Shown: positions 1-6,606 of the stretch, piece after piece
Numbering within the stretch: the stretch's first letter is position 1
How the letters are laid out: each line of letters starts with the position of its first letter
Assembly (NCBI GenBank): GCA_045537495.1
Contig: JAZSPN010000070.1
Span: 1 to 12,197 of the forward strand
Source: UBA1425 sp045537495
GTDB taxonomy: Bacteria; Bacillota; Clostridia; Oscillospirales; Acutalibacteraceae
Direction of reading: 5' to 3'
Length of the DNA stretch: 12,197 nucleotides
Notes under the pieces: model-generated
The model's database searches: none
Told to the model about the DNA's origin: nothing
The model's input: the letters and a program-made list of their open reading frames with translations, nothing else
Position numbers and translations under genes: made by a program

Positions 1-100
1 TGTGACTTCGAGAAAGGAAGTCAGATGCTCCTTTCTTTTGCCCGAAGCAGTACGAAGGTACGGCGAGAGGCGAAAAAAGGGGCAAGTGCATATAAATAAT
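1..100. other. Hairpin-rich non-coding segment, possible dispersed structured element
   Basis: No supportable gene is visible here. Two foldable segments are seen. The first is a 6-bp perfect stem (GACTTC at 4-9 with GAAGTC at 17-22, 7-base loop). The second is a long imperfect stem pairing 27-42 with 69-83, with one mismatch, one bulge and a few G-U pairs. It encloses a small inner GTAC/GTAC hairpin with a GAAG loop (50-61). No T-run follows on either strand, so it does not look like a terminator. An open frame enters from the left edge and stops at 97-99; it could be the tail of an upstream gene, but its composition simply follows the hairpin. The class of element is unknown. Confidence 0.3.
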
Positions 101-205
101 ATTTTAAAAACTACGATAATAAAGCATATGGCGACTCATTGAAAAAATCTGTGATTCACTTTACAAAAGAGTTTATGCACGGTATGACGACTTTATCGAC
201 AGTCA

Positions 206-234
206 ATAAAAAATGCCGTCGTATGACGGCATTT
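206..234 (-). terminator. Rho-independent terminator of the HTH gene
   Basis: A 10-bp perfect stem (211-220 with 225-234) closes a 4-base loop. On the minus strand it is followed by a T-rich run, the complement of the A-run at 206-213. It sits just past the stop of the minus-strand regulator gene. Confidence 0.8.
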
Positions 235-246
235 ACTGCACTTTGA

Positions 247-492
247 TTATTCCAGATCGAGAAGCCACGTAACGGATACACCGAGTACATCGGCAATGGC
301 TTTAAGCTCAAAATCAGTAACGAAACGAAGCTGACCTTCAAGCTTTGAGAGTCCCGACGCATTCAGGTCGATACCCTTAATCTGAAGCTGAGTAAGTAAA
401 TCCTTCTGTTTCATCCCCATCGATTTGCGCTGTTGCTCAACCTTTGCACCGATAATATTTCTATCGCCGAGTGCCTGTTTTCTGATTCTCAT
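247..492 (-). CDS. Small XRE-family helix-turn-helix transcriptional regulator
   Basis: This 81-residue protein is essentially one Cro/C1-type (XRE) DNA-binding domain. Residues ~13-37 (IIGAKVEQQRKSMGMKQKDL) form helix 1 and the start of the HTH. Residues ~45-53 (ASGLSKLEG) are the typical recognition-helix region, and ~61-78 (FELKAIADVLGVSVTWLL) the last helices. There is no extra ligand-binding or oligomerisation domain, so it is a stand-alone regulator or a phage/plasmid-type repressor relic. The start is supported by a GGGG ribosome binding site (complement of 501-504) 8 bases before the ATG. It is transcribed away from pncB, sharing the AT-rich region 493-684, and has its own terminator. 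Family assignment is firm from the motif pattern; its target genes are unknown, though its own divergent promoter region is the obvious candidate. Confidence 0.85.
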   Translation of the reverse strand: MRIRKQALGDRNIIGAKVEQQRKSMGMKQKDLLTQLQIKGIDLNASGLSKLEGQLRFVTDFELKAIADVLGVSVTWLLDLE

Positions 493-564
493 AATTAATA
501 CCCCATTTATTTATAATTCTTAACAACGCTACACGCAGAAAAGTAAATAATCACTTATCTGCAT

Positions 565-582
565 TGTGTCTATTTTAACACA
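565..582. promoter_or_regulatory. Candidate operator: inverted repeat in the pncB upstream region
   Basis: TGTGT at 565-569 and ACACA at 578-582 form an inverted repeat with an 8-base AT-rich spacer, about 110 bases upstream of the pncB start. A TGTGT/ACACA dyad in front of a nicotinate-salvage gene suggests a niacin-responsive repressor site (NiaR/YrxA regulates such genes in Firmicutes), but I cannot match it to a verified motif. The divergent XRE regulator is the alternative binder. Arms of 5 bases can arise by chance in AT-rich DNA. Confidence 0.3.
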
Positions 583-690
583 TTTATTTTAATTTTTCAA
601 TACTTTTTCATGCCTTTACACACGTAAATCGGCTAAAAATAGCCCAAAAATCAACATTGCAAACAATAAATTCCGGAAAGGAAAATGAAT

Positions 691-2133
691 ATGGAAAATA
701 AACGTAATCTTACATTGCTCACCGACTTTTACGAGCTTACCATGGCGAACGGTTATTTTGCCGACGGGAAGCAGGACCTGATCACTCATTTCGATATGTT
801 CTTCAGAAAAGTTCCCGACAACGGCGGATTCGCTGTAATGGCGGGTGTGGATCAGCTTATCGACTATCTGAAAAATCTTCATTTTACAAAAGAAGATATT
901 GAATATCTCCGCAAAAGAGGCATGAACGAAGGCTTTCTCGAATATCTTCGCAACTTCAAGTTCAGCTGTGACGTATGGGCCGTACCCGAGGGTACTCCCA
1001 TTTTTCCCGGAGAGCCCATCGTTAAGGTCCGAGGTCCCGTCATACAGGCTCAGTTCATTGAAACGATGGTCCTCCTTTGCATCAATCACCAGTCACTCAT
1101 TGCCACAAAAGCAAACCGCATCGTCCGCGCTTCAAAGGGACGTGCCGTAATGGAATTCGGCTCACGCAGAGCCCAGGGCTTCGACGGTGCCGTATACGGT
1201 GCCAGAGCCGCGTATATCGGCGGTTGTGCAGGTACCGCCTGCACCATCTCCGACAGAATGTTCTCGGTCCCCGCACTCGGAACAATGGCGCACAGCTGGG
1301 TTCAGCTTTTCGACAGCGAATACGAAGCTTTCAAGTCGTATGCGAAAACGTATCCCGACGGCTGCACACTGCTTGTCGACACTTACGATACGCTCAAATC
1401 GGGTGTTCCGAATGCCATCAGAGTTTTCGACGAAGTGCTGAAACCCGGGGGCTACCGTCCGAAGGGTGTCCGTGTTGACAGCGGCGACATAACATATCTT
1501 TCGCGCAAAATCCGTAAAATGCTCGATGAAGCCGGCTATCCCGACTGCAAGATCGTCGCTTCGAACTCGCTCGATGAATATCTTATCCGCGACATGATTC
1601 AGCAGGGCGCCTGTGTCGATTCCTTCGGTGTCGGCGAAAGACTCGTCACATCCTCATCCTCTCCCGTTTTCGGCGGTGTATACAAGCTTTGTGCCGTCGA
1701 GAAGGACGGGGTAATTGAGCCGAGAATCAAAATCAGCGAAAATGTTGCAAAAGTTACAACTCCCGGCGTCAAGACCGTTTACAGACTCTTTGACAACGAC
1801 ACGGGCAAGGCAATCGCGGACCTTATCACTCTCTCCGACGAGATTCTCGATGATTCCAAGCCCTATGAGCTTTTCGATCCCGATTACACATGGAAGCGCA
1901 AGACAATAGATAATTATACCGCGAAGCCCCTGCTTGTTCCTGTCTTTGAAAACGGCAAGTGTGTATATGAATCTCCGTCACTCGACGAAATCCGCAAGTA
2001 CTGTCTTGAACAGATTGACACCCTCTGGGACGAGGTTTTGCGTTTCGAAAATCCCCACAATTATTACGTTGACCTTTCTCAGAAGCTGTGGGACGAAAAA
2101 CACCGTCTTATTTCCGAGAAAAAGAAAAACTGA
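691..2133 (+). CDS. pncB: Nicotinate phosphoribosyltransferase
   Basis: NAD salvage enzyme: nicotinate + PRPP + ATP gives nicotinate mononucleotide + PPi + ADP + Pi, in the cytoplasm. The ~480-residue protein is collinear with the long bacterial/human-type NAPRTase family. Visible motifs, numbered from this start, are the N-terminal DFYELTMANGYF (~12-23), the core GSRRAQGFDGAVYGARAAYI (~157-176), GTMAHSW (~197-203) whose H201 is the expected phosphohistidine, the PRPP/phosphate-site RVDSGD (~261-266), ASNSLDEYLI (~290-299) and DSFGVGERL (~310-318). An ATG at 685 is also in frame, but the AAAGGA site at 677-682 leaves only 2 bases before it, against 8 before the ATG at 691, so 691 is preferred. 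It is monocistronic, bounded by a terminator. The upstream dyad at 565-582 may control it. No missing residues or truncation are seen. Confidence 0.96.
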   Translation: MENKRNLTLLTDFYELTMANGYFADGKQDLITHFDMFFRKVPDNGGFAVMAGVDQLIDYLKNLHFTKEDIEYLRKRGMNEGFLEYLRNFKFSCDVWAVPEGTPIFPGEPIVKVRGPVIQAQFIETMVLLCINHQSLIATKANRIVRASKGRAVMEFGSRRAQGFDGAVYGARAAYIGGCAGTACTISDRMFSVPALGTMAHSWVQLFDSEYEAFKSYAKTYPDGCTLLVDTYDTLKSGVPNAIRVFDEVLKPGGYRPKGVRVDSGDITYLSRKIRKMLDEAGYPDCKIVASNSLDEYLIRDMIQQGACVDSFGVGERLVTSSSSPVFGGVYKLCAVEKDGVIEPRIKISENVAKVTTPGVKTVYRLFDNDTGKAIADLITLSDEILDDSKPYELFDPDYTWKRKTIDNYTAKPLLVPVFENGKCVYESPSLDEIRKYCLEQIDTLWDEVLRFENPHNYYVDLSQKLWDEKHRLISEKKKN

Positions 2134-2141
2134 ACACTAAA

Positions 2142-2187
2142 AAATACAGAGTTACCTCGGACCGAAAGTAACTCTGTATTTATCTTT
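2142..2187. terminator. Bidirectional terminator between pncB and the lipoprotein gene
   Basis: A 14-bp perfect stem (2142-2155 with 2168-2181) closes a 12-base loop. A T-rich run follows on the plus strand (to ~2187), and an A-run precedes the stem (2139-2144), which reads as a T-run on the minus strand. It can therefore end both convergent genes. Confidence 0.88.
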
Positions 2188-2199
2188 TCAGCGATACTG

Positions 2200-2961
2200 T
2201 CAATATACCTCTATTTTACTGATTTCCCAGTGCCTTATACCGTTTTCTTCGACTATGCCCGCCGTGATATCACCGTAAGACTTGTGGTATATCTCACCGT
2301 CGAATTCAAGATTTCCTCCCGTAAGCTCGGTTTTGATAAGATATCTGCCGTCGGGCTGTCTTATGCAGTCATTAATCAGAATATCCTCCGCTTCAAGCCC
2401 CGTCACCATACACGAAAAGTAAAAGTACCCGTCAAAATAGTAATACACGGAATTACTCTCTTTTCCTTCGTCAAACTCATGTGCGAAGGGAACGCCGAAT
2501 ATGTCCTGTGAAATGAAATCGAACATATCCTCGCGTATCCACACATAGCTTCCCTCAAAAACTCCCATGGGATCCGCTTCATCCATGACCGCATATCCCG
2601 AAAAAGCATCCTCGGGGAATGAAGTAAGACTTTTCGCAACAGACATCAGTCCCTGACATACATAACCGTCCGTCAGAAGTGCCACGAGATCACTTTCCGC
2701 CGCAACGGAAACATCATAGTTTTTGTAATGATATCCGCACAGCATATTACGAAGAGTGTCGAGGTCGCTGTTTGAAACATTGAGATATCCGCTGTCACTC
2801 GAAACAGTCGTTTCCTCCGTGACTCTTTCGGTTACGATTTCATTTAAGAGCGTCGTTGTCGCGGTTGTGCTTTCCGTTTCATTTTCACTCACAAACGCAC
2901 ATCCCGTAAACATAAGAACAATTGCCGACAAAGTGCATAATATTTTAACTGCATTACTCAT
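2200..2961 (-). CDS. Putative secreted lipoprotein of unknown function
   Basis: I do not recognise the mature domain. The 253-residue product begins with a short basic and hydrophobic segment ending in the lipobox MFTGC, so Cys21 should be lipidated by Lgt after signal peptidase II cleavage. A Ser/Thr/Glu-rich low-complexity linker (~23-56, with repeated TTATTT/EETTV patterns) follows, typical of a spacer lifting a domain off the membrane. The rest (~57-253) is acidic, rich in Tyr, Phe and Gly, and looks beta-rich, ending in an ISKIEVY strand. A strong AGGAGG site lies 7 bases before the ATG (complement of 2969-2974). It is divergent from the polyphosphate/CotH operon and shares its ~120-base promoter region, so co-regulation is possible but unproven. 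It has no recognisable catalytic motif. Confidence 0.8.
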   Translation of the reverse strand: MSNAVKILCTLSAIVLMFTGCAFVSENETESTTATTTLLNEIVTERVTEETTVSSDSGYLNVSNSDLDTLRNMLCGYHYKNYDVSVAAESDLVALLTDGYVCQGLMSVAKSLTSFPEDAFSGYAVMDEADPMGVFEGSYVWIREDMFDFISQDIFGVPFAHEFDEGKESNSVYYYFDGYFYFSCMVTGLEAEDILINDCIRQPDGRYLIKTELTGGNLEFDGEIYHKSYGDITAGIVEENGIRHWEISKIEVY

Positions 2962-2979
2962 TATAATCCCTCCTTTTTT

Positions 2980-3008
2980 AGATTAGCATAATAGTTTTCA
3001 AAAGTCAA
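2980..3008 (-). promoter_or_regulatory. Candidate sigma-A promoter for the lipoprotein gene
   Basis: On the minus strand TTGACT (complement of 3003-3008) is followed after 17 bases by TAATCT (complement of 2980-2985). A TG dinucleotide one base before the -10 gives an extended -10. It sits just upstream of the strong ribosome binding site of the lipoprotein gene. Confidence 0.55.
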
Positions 3009-3023
3009 CAACGCTAAATTGTA

Positions 3024-3051
3024 TTGATTTTCTTGAAATTTATGATATAAT
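3024..3051 (+). promoter_or_regulatory. Sigma-A promoter of the deoxynucleotidase/VTC/DUF4956/CotH operon
   Basis: TTGATT (3024-3029), a 16-base spacer and a perfect TATAAT (3046-3051), with TG at 3043-3044 forming an extended -10. It lies 32 bases before the start of the first gene. No other promoter-like gap is seen until 9503, so it probably drives all six genes. Confidence 0.72.
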
Positions 3052-3083
3052 CCATAATGGAATAACTTATTTCGGAGGCCTGT

Positions 3084-3674
3084 ATGTCAAGCAGTTTTTT
3101 TGCTCTTTTATCAAGAATGAAATATATCAACCGATGGGCGCTGATGCGTAATGCTCACGAAGAAAACTTAAGTGAGCACAGCCTCGACGTCGCGATAACC
3201 GCACACGCCTTGGTGCTTCTTCACAACAAGCGCTTTTCGGGCAATCTGAACGCTGAACGTGCCGCCGTGCTTTCGCTGTTTCACGATGCACCCGAAATTC
3301 TGACGGGCGATATGCCGACTCCCGTAAAATACTATAACGATCAGGTCCGTGACGCATACCGTGCGGTCGAGGAAAACGCCTGTCGGACGATCCTTTCCAT
3401 GCTTCCCGAAGATCTCGCCGATGAGTATACCGATTTCTTCTGTCCGACGGAAAAAGATGCTCCTCTTTGGAAATTCGTCAAGGCCGCCGACAAAATCTGC
3501 GCTCTTATAAAATGTATCGAAGAAAAGAAGGCGGGAAATACCGAATTCGAAAAAGCGGCCGAATCCACTCTCCGTTCCGTACTCGATATGAATTTACCCG
3601 AGGCAAACTGCTTTATAGAAGAATTTCTTCCCGACTTTTCAAAGACTCTCGATGAGCTGAAAAATAACAGCTGA
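3084..3674 (+). CDS. YfbR-type HD-domain 5'-deoxynucleotidase
   Basis: This 196-residue HD-superfamily metal-dependent phosphohydrolase has the length and layout of E. coli YfbR, which removes the 5'-phosphate from deoxyribonucleoside monophosphates. The metal ligands are H32, H67-D68 (in LFHDAPEILTGD) and D136 (KAADK). The YfbR substrate-selecting pair is present as R17-W18 (INRWALM), and E71 and D76 also align. Each lies one residue below the E. coli number, so the active site looks complete. The start is supported by GGAGG (3074-3078), 5 bases before the ATG. It is first in the operon, 10 bases before the VTC gene, whose ribosome binding site overlaps this stop codon, suggesting translational coupling. 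Its link to polyphosphate or CotH chemistry is not established; it may be housekeeping nucleotide clean-up. Confidence 0.9.
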   Translation: MSSSFFALLSRMKYINRWALMRNAHEENLSEHSLDVAITAHALVLLHNKRFSGNLNAERAAVLSLFHDAPEILTGDMPTPVKYYNDQVRDAYRAVEENACRTILSMLPEDLADEYTDFFCPTEKDAPLWKFVKAADKICALIKCIEEKKAGNTEFEKAAESTLRSVLDMNLPEANCFIEEFLPDFSKTLDELKNNS

Positions 3675-3684
3675 GGAGGTTTTT

Positions 3685-4371
3685 ATGGAATCAAAACCGA
3701 TTTACCGACACGAGGAAAAATTTCCCGTTTCACCCACCGACCGTGTACTGATGCTCCGCCGTCTGCCTACGCTTCTGATGACCGATCCTCACTGCGGCGA
3801 TGACGGCACCTACACGATCAGAAGCATCTACTTTGACGATCTTTACAGATCCGCATTGAGCGACAGCCTTGCCGGTGTCCCCGTCAAAACGAAGTACCGC
3901 ATCAGAATGTATAATTCCGATCCTTCCGTTATCTTCCTCGAAAAAAAGATAAAAAAATATGACGGCGGAAGAAAGCTCCGATTTCCCCTTTCCCGTGAAG
4001 AGGCAAAAAAAATAATTGACGGCGATTATGACTTTCTTTTAAACAAGGAAAGCGGTCTTTGCCGTGAGTTCTATTCCCGCCTTGTATCGGGGCTTCGTCC
4101 CGCGGCAGTCATTGATTACAGACGTGCCGCATTTTACTCCCCCCAGGGCAATGTACGAATAACTCTCGACGATAATATTTATTCGAGTACCGCCATTTCC
4201 GATTTTTTCAGCCCCGTTTTTCGCGGCACTCCTCTGAAAGGCGAACACCCGTGTATACTTGAAGTCAAATATGACCGTTTTCTTCCCGATCACATACGAA
4301 AGCTTATCGGTTTAAAACCCTGGCGCAAGGCAGGTTTTTCAAAATATGCTCTTGGCAGAAATAATTTTTAA
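3685..4371 (+). CDS. VTC-domain polyphosphate polymerase
   Basis: This 228-residue stand-alone VTC catalytic domain belongs to the triphosphate-tunnel fold family of yeast Vtc4, which polymerises the gamma-phosphate of ATP into inorganic polyphosphate. The tunnel signature residues are intact: RHEEKF (8-13), YTIRSIYFDD (43-52), KYRIRMY (70-76), the acidic/basic strand LEKKIK (85-90), IDYRRAAF (143-150), RITLDDNI (158-165), ILEVKYD (191-197) and a terminal FSKYALGR (218-225). There is no transmembrane segment, SPX domain or CYTH-only thiamine-triphosphatase feature, so membrane association must come from a partner, plausibly the DUF4956 protein encoded 12 bases downstream. AGGAGG at 3674-3679, overlapping the previous stop, supports the start. 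The domain is firmly assigned; polymerase activity is inferred from the family. Confidence 0.9.
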   Translation: MESKPIYRHEEKFPVSPTDRVLMLRRLPTLLMTDPHCGDDGTYTIRSIYFDDLYRSALSDSLAGVPVKTKYRIRMYNSDPSVIFLEKKIKKYDGGRKLRFPLSREEAKKIIDGDYDFLLNKESGLCREFYSRLVSGLRPAAVIDYRRAAFYSPQGNVRITLDDNIYSSTAISDFFSPVFRGTPLKGEHPCILEVKYDRFLPDHIRKLIGLKPWRKAGFSKYALGRNNF

Positions 4372-4383
4372 AGGTGGATAATT

Positions 4384-5079
4384 ATGTTAAAAAATGTACT
4401 CGCAATCAATTTTTCCGACGTATTCAAAACAGATTTTCTCGAAAACTTCTCCGGCTTTTCCATCGTTGACATCGCACTCTCGCTCGTCATAAGCCTTGCA
4501 ATCGGCTTCTTCATCTATCTGATCTATGCCAAAACTTATGCCGGCGTTGTCTATTCCTCAAGCTTCAACATTTCGCTCGTCGCAATGACCGTCGTTACTT
4601 CTCTGATCATCCTCGGCATTACGTCGAACGTCATTCTTTCACTCGGTATGGTCGGTGCTCTTTCGATTGTCCGTTTCCGTTCCGCAATAAAAGATCCGCT
4701 CGATATCGTCTACCTCTTCTGGGCAATTTCCGAAGGTATTCTTTGCGGTGCGGGACTTATCCCCCTCGCTCTTATCGGCGCCATGATAGTAGGACTTATC
4801 CTCTTCATCTTCTCTCTTCGCCGGGATTACAGCGAACCGTATCTCCTCATTGTCAGATTCTCCGACAAAAAGGCGGAATCCACCGTCATTTCCTCGGCAA
4901 AAAAATCTGCCAAAAAGCTTCGCATCAAATCGAAGAGCCTTCTCAATAACGGAGATACGGAAATCATCTTCGAAATGCGCCTTATCGATGACAAAACGGA
5001 TTTCGTTGACAAAATCGGCAAAACAGAAGGTGTTACTTACACGACACTCGTAAGCTTCGACGGCAGTTACAGCAACTGA
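4384..5079 (+). CDS. DUF4956 family membrane protein
   Basis: This 231-residue protein has a short cytosolic-looking N-terminus, then about four hydrophobic segments (roughly 26-48, 60-80, 83-96/105-122 and 124-144). A charged soluble C-terminal domain of ~85 residues follows, with an alternating strand/helix pattern that could be ferredoxin-like. The conserved family core is LGMVGALSIVRFRSAIKDP (~87-105): a hydrophobic helix running into a basic loop, probably at the membrane face. Family function is unknown. DUF4956 genes often neighbour VTC-domain polyphosphate polymerases, and here the two are 12 bases apart with AAAGGTGG (4370-4377) before this ATG. The inference is a membrane docking or polyphosphate-translocation partner. 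The soluble domain might bind a ligand. Confidence 0.88.
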   Translation: MLKNVLAINFSDVFKTDFLENFSGFSIVDIALSLVISLAIGFFIYLIYAKTYAGVVYSSSFNISLVAMTVVTSLIILGITSNVILSLGMVGALSIVRFRSAIKDPLDIVYLFWAISEGILCGAGLIPLALIGAMIVGLILFIFSLRRDYSEPYLLIVRFSDKKAESTVISSAKKSAKKLRIKSKSLLNNGDTEIIFEMRLIDDKTDFVDKIGKTEGVTYTTLVSFDGSYSN

Positions 5080-5112
5080 TAACAAAACTTTTCGTACGGG
5101 AGGCGACTGATA

Positions 5113-5177
5113 ATGGTTAAACGCATTTTGAAAACCGTTGTATCGTTTTTCTCGTTTTCCAGGTATCCTTTCATCTC
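5113..5177 (+). pseudogene. Out-of-frame signal-peptide start of the first CotH gene
   Basis: An ATG at 5113 has a good GGGAGG site (5098-5103, 9 bases upstream) and encodes a basic/hydrophobic start (MVKRILKTVVSFFSFS) exactly as expected for a CotH signal peptide. That frame stops at 5236-5238. The kinase frame is shifted: its open stretch begins after a stop at 5118-5120 and contains no ATG before the conserved region. Adding one base, for example in the T5 run at 5146-5150, joins the two into a normal signal peptide ending in an LSSTAFSD-like cleavage region, and gives 488 residues, close to the 482 and 483 of the two sister proteins. Confidence 0.65.
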
Positions 5178-6578
5178 TTGTCTTTATCCTCCACAGCCTT
5201 TTCCGATACAAAGGTTACCGAAATCGATATCATTATAAAGCCTCAGACATACCTGAATCTTTTCAAAGAAAAGAACAAGAGAAAAGAATATCCCGTGTTT
5301 GCATCCGTTGACAAAGGAAAATATTTTCCCGTTAATATAAACACGAGAGGCAGCGGAACGTTCACATACAGCATGATGAGAAATTCTCCGCGTCTGCCCA
5401 TGAAGCTCTCTTTTGATGCGTATTCCACGGGCTCGGAGCTGTTCGATAATCAGTCGTTAAAGCTTATCAGTACAAATAATTTATACACTCTCGCGGCGGA
5501 GTTTCTCGCCCTGAAAATCTTTGAGCATATGGGATATCCCGTGCCCGAGGCGCGTCCCGTTTTTCTTTCGATGAACGGTGTCGATTACGGGTTTTATCTC
5601 GGCGTTGAAGCCATTAACCGGGATTTTATAATCAAGCACTTCGGGTATGATTCCCTGAAAAACTGCAATCTTTACAAATCCGTAGACCTTATAAGCATTG
5701 ATGACGGAACGGTTTATTCGAATCAGTATTTCGGAAATCTCGTTCACGTCTTCGGAAATACTGATCGTTCAAACATTTTCCACCTGTTCAATTCCGTACA
5801 ATGGAATGAAGACTATACAAAATACATCAACGTTGACGATCTTTTGAAGTTTTTCGCCTGCTGTGCGTGCAGCGGCGGTGCAGATACTTTCATGTCTTAC
5901 GCATACGGTTGTGTTCATAATTATTATCTCTTTGAGTCAGACGGAAGGTTTACTTTAATCCCGTGGGATATGTCCTTTGCCTTTAACTGTTTCAGCAACA
6001 ACCAAAGCATTTTCCCCGATACGGTAAACAATACGACAACGGAATTTTTCAACAAGATAATGTCGGAAGAGGAAAACCGAAAAAAATACATTGAATATAT
6101 TGAGGAAATACGCGAAACCTTCCTGAAGCCCGAAATCATCAATCCTATTCTTGCGGAATTCATAGAGCCTCTCAGAGAATACTGTGCACGTGACCGTTCA
6201 ACCGAATATTCCACCGATGTTTCTCTGTCTCATATAACGCAAGGGAATGTCCTTCTCGACGGAAATATTATTCTCGCCGTGAACGAGGTTTACAAACAGC
6301 TTAAAGAGCAGATAGACGGCACCGTCGATCACTTCTATGTTCCCGAAGGAGTATATGCAAATACGGTCGATATGTACGGCATGGACAAGGCCGCTTCGCC
6401 CGATTACACTTCGGTAAAAAAAGAGGTAATAAAAAACTATTTTTCTGCTCACTGGAAAACGCTTCTTTCTTCCAAAGGAGAAAACAGTCTTGTCGTTGTT
6501 CCCGTTTTTCTTATATTTTTTGCAGTGATATATCTCGTTTACAGAATACCCAAGGGCAAAAAATCCAAAATTTCCTGA
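5178..6578 (+). CDS. CotH-family atypical kinase, paralog 1 (5' end frameshifted)
   Basis: This is a CotH kinase-family protein; B. subtilis CotH phosphorylates spore coat proteins CotB and CotG. The visible frame can only start at a TTG (5178) with a weak AGG 14 bases upstream; the proper start is probably the displaced ATG at 5113. Numbered from the TTG: NTRGSGTF (55-62), the ATP-site-like SLKL Lys95, YLGVEAINRDF (140-150) with Glu144, the catalytic-loop region GGAD (Asp236) to HNYYLF (Asn248), and the metal-binding IPWD (Asp264). A helical domain follows, with IRETFLKPEIINP and RDRSTEY. A membrane segment (VVVPVFLIFFAVIYLVY) and basic tail RIPKGKKSK end the protein. Compared with its sisters it has 4 extra residues between the catalytic Asp and Asn. 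The kinase core is intact, so only export or translation is in doubt. Confidence 0.85.
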   Translation: MSLSSTAFSDTKVTEIDIIIKPQTYLNLFKEKNKRKEYPVFASVDKGKYFPVNINTRGSGTFTYSMMRNSPRLPMKLSFDAYSTGSELFDNQSLKLISTNNLYTLAAEFLALKIFEHMGYPVPEARPVFLSMNGVDYGFYLGVEAINRDFIIKHFGYDSLKNCNLYKSVDLISIDDGTVYSNQYFGNLVHVFGNTDRSNIFHLFNSVQWNEDYTKYINVDDLLKFFACCACSGGADTFMSYAYGCVHNYYLFESDGRFTLIPWDMSFAFNCFSNNQSIFPDTVNNTTTEFFNKIMSEEENRKKYIEYIEEIRETFLKPEIINPILAEFIEPLREYCARDRSTEYSTDVSLSHITQGNVLLDGNIILAVNEVYKQLKEQIDGTVDHFYVPEGVYANTVDMYGMDKAASPDYTSVKKEVIKNYFSAHWKTLLSSKGENSLVVVPVFLIFFAVIYLVYRIPKGKKSKIS

Positions 6579-6606
6579 TTCCACCAAGAAAGAGAGATGA
6601 CCGTGC

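Noticed and set aside
100..246. Open frame reading through to 246 on the plus strand
   Set aside because: It has no usable start or ribosome binding site and runs through the terminator hairpin of the opposite-strand regulator; treated as non-coding.
615..643. pncB promoter with TTTACA as -35
   Set aside because: No acceptable -10 lies at 16-18 bases; the true promoter could not be placed with confidence in 493-684.
685..690. Upstream ATG of pncB at 685
   Set aside because: Only 2 bases separate it from the AAAGGA site; the ATG at 691 has the normal 8.
5140..5165. Programmed -1 ribosomal frameshift to join the CotH signal peptide and kinase
   Set aside because: The direction would fit, but no canonical X XXY YYZ slippery heptamer is present (G TTT TTC only) and no clear downstream stimulatory structure was seen; a simple indel is more likely.
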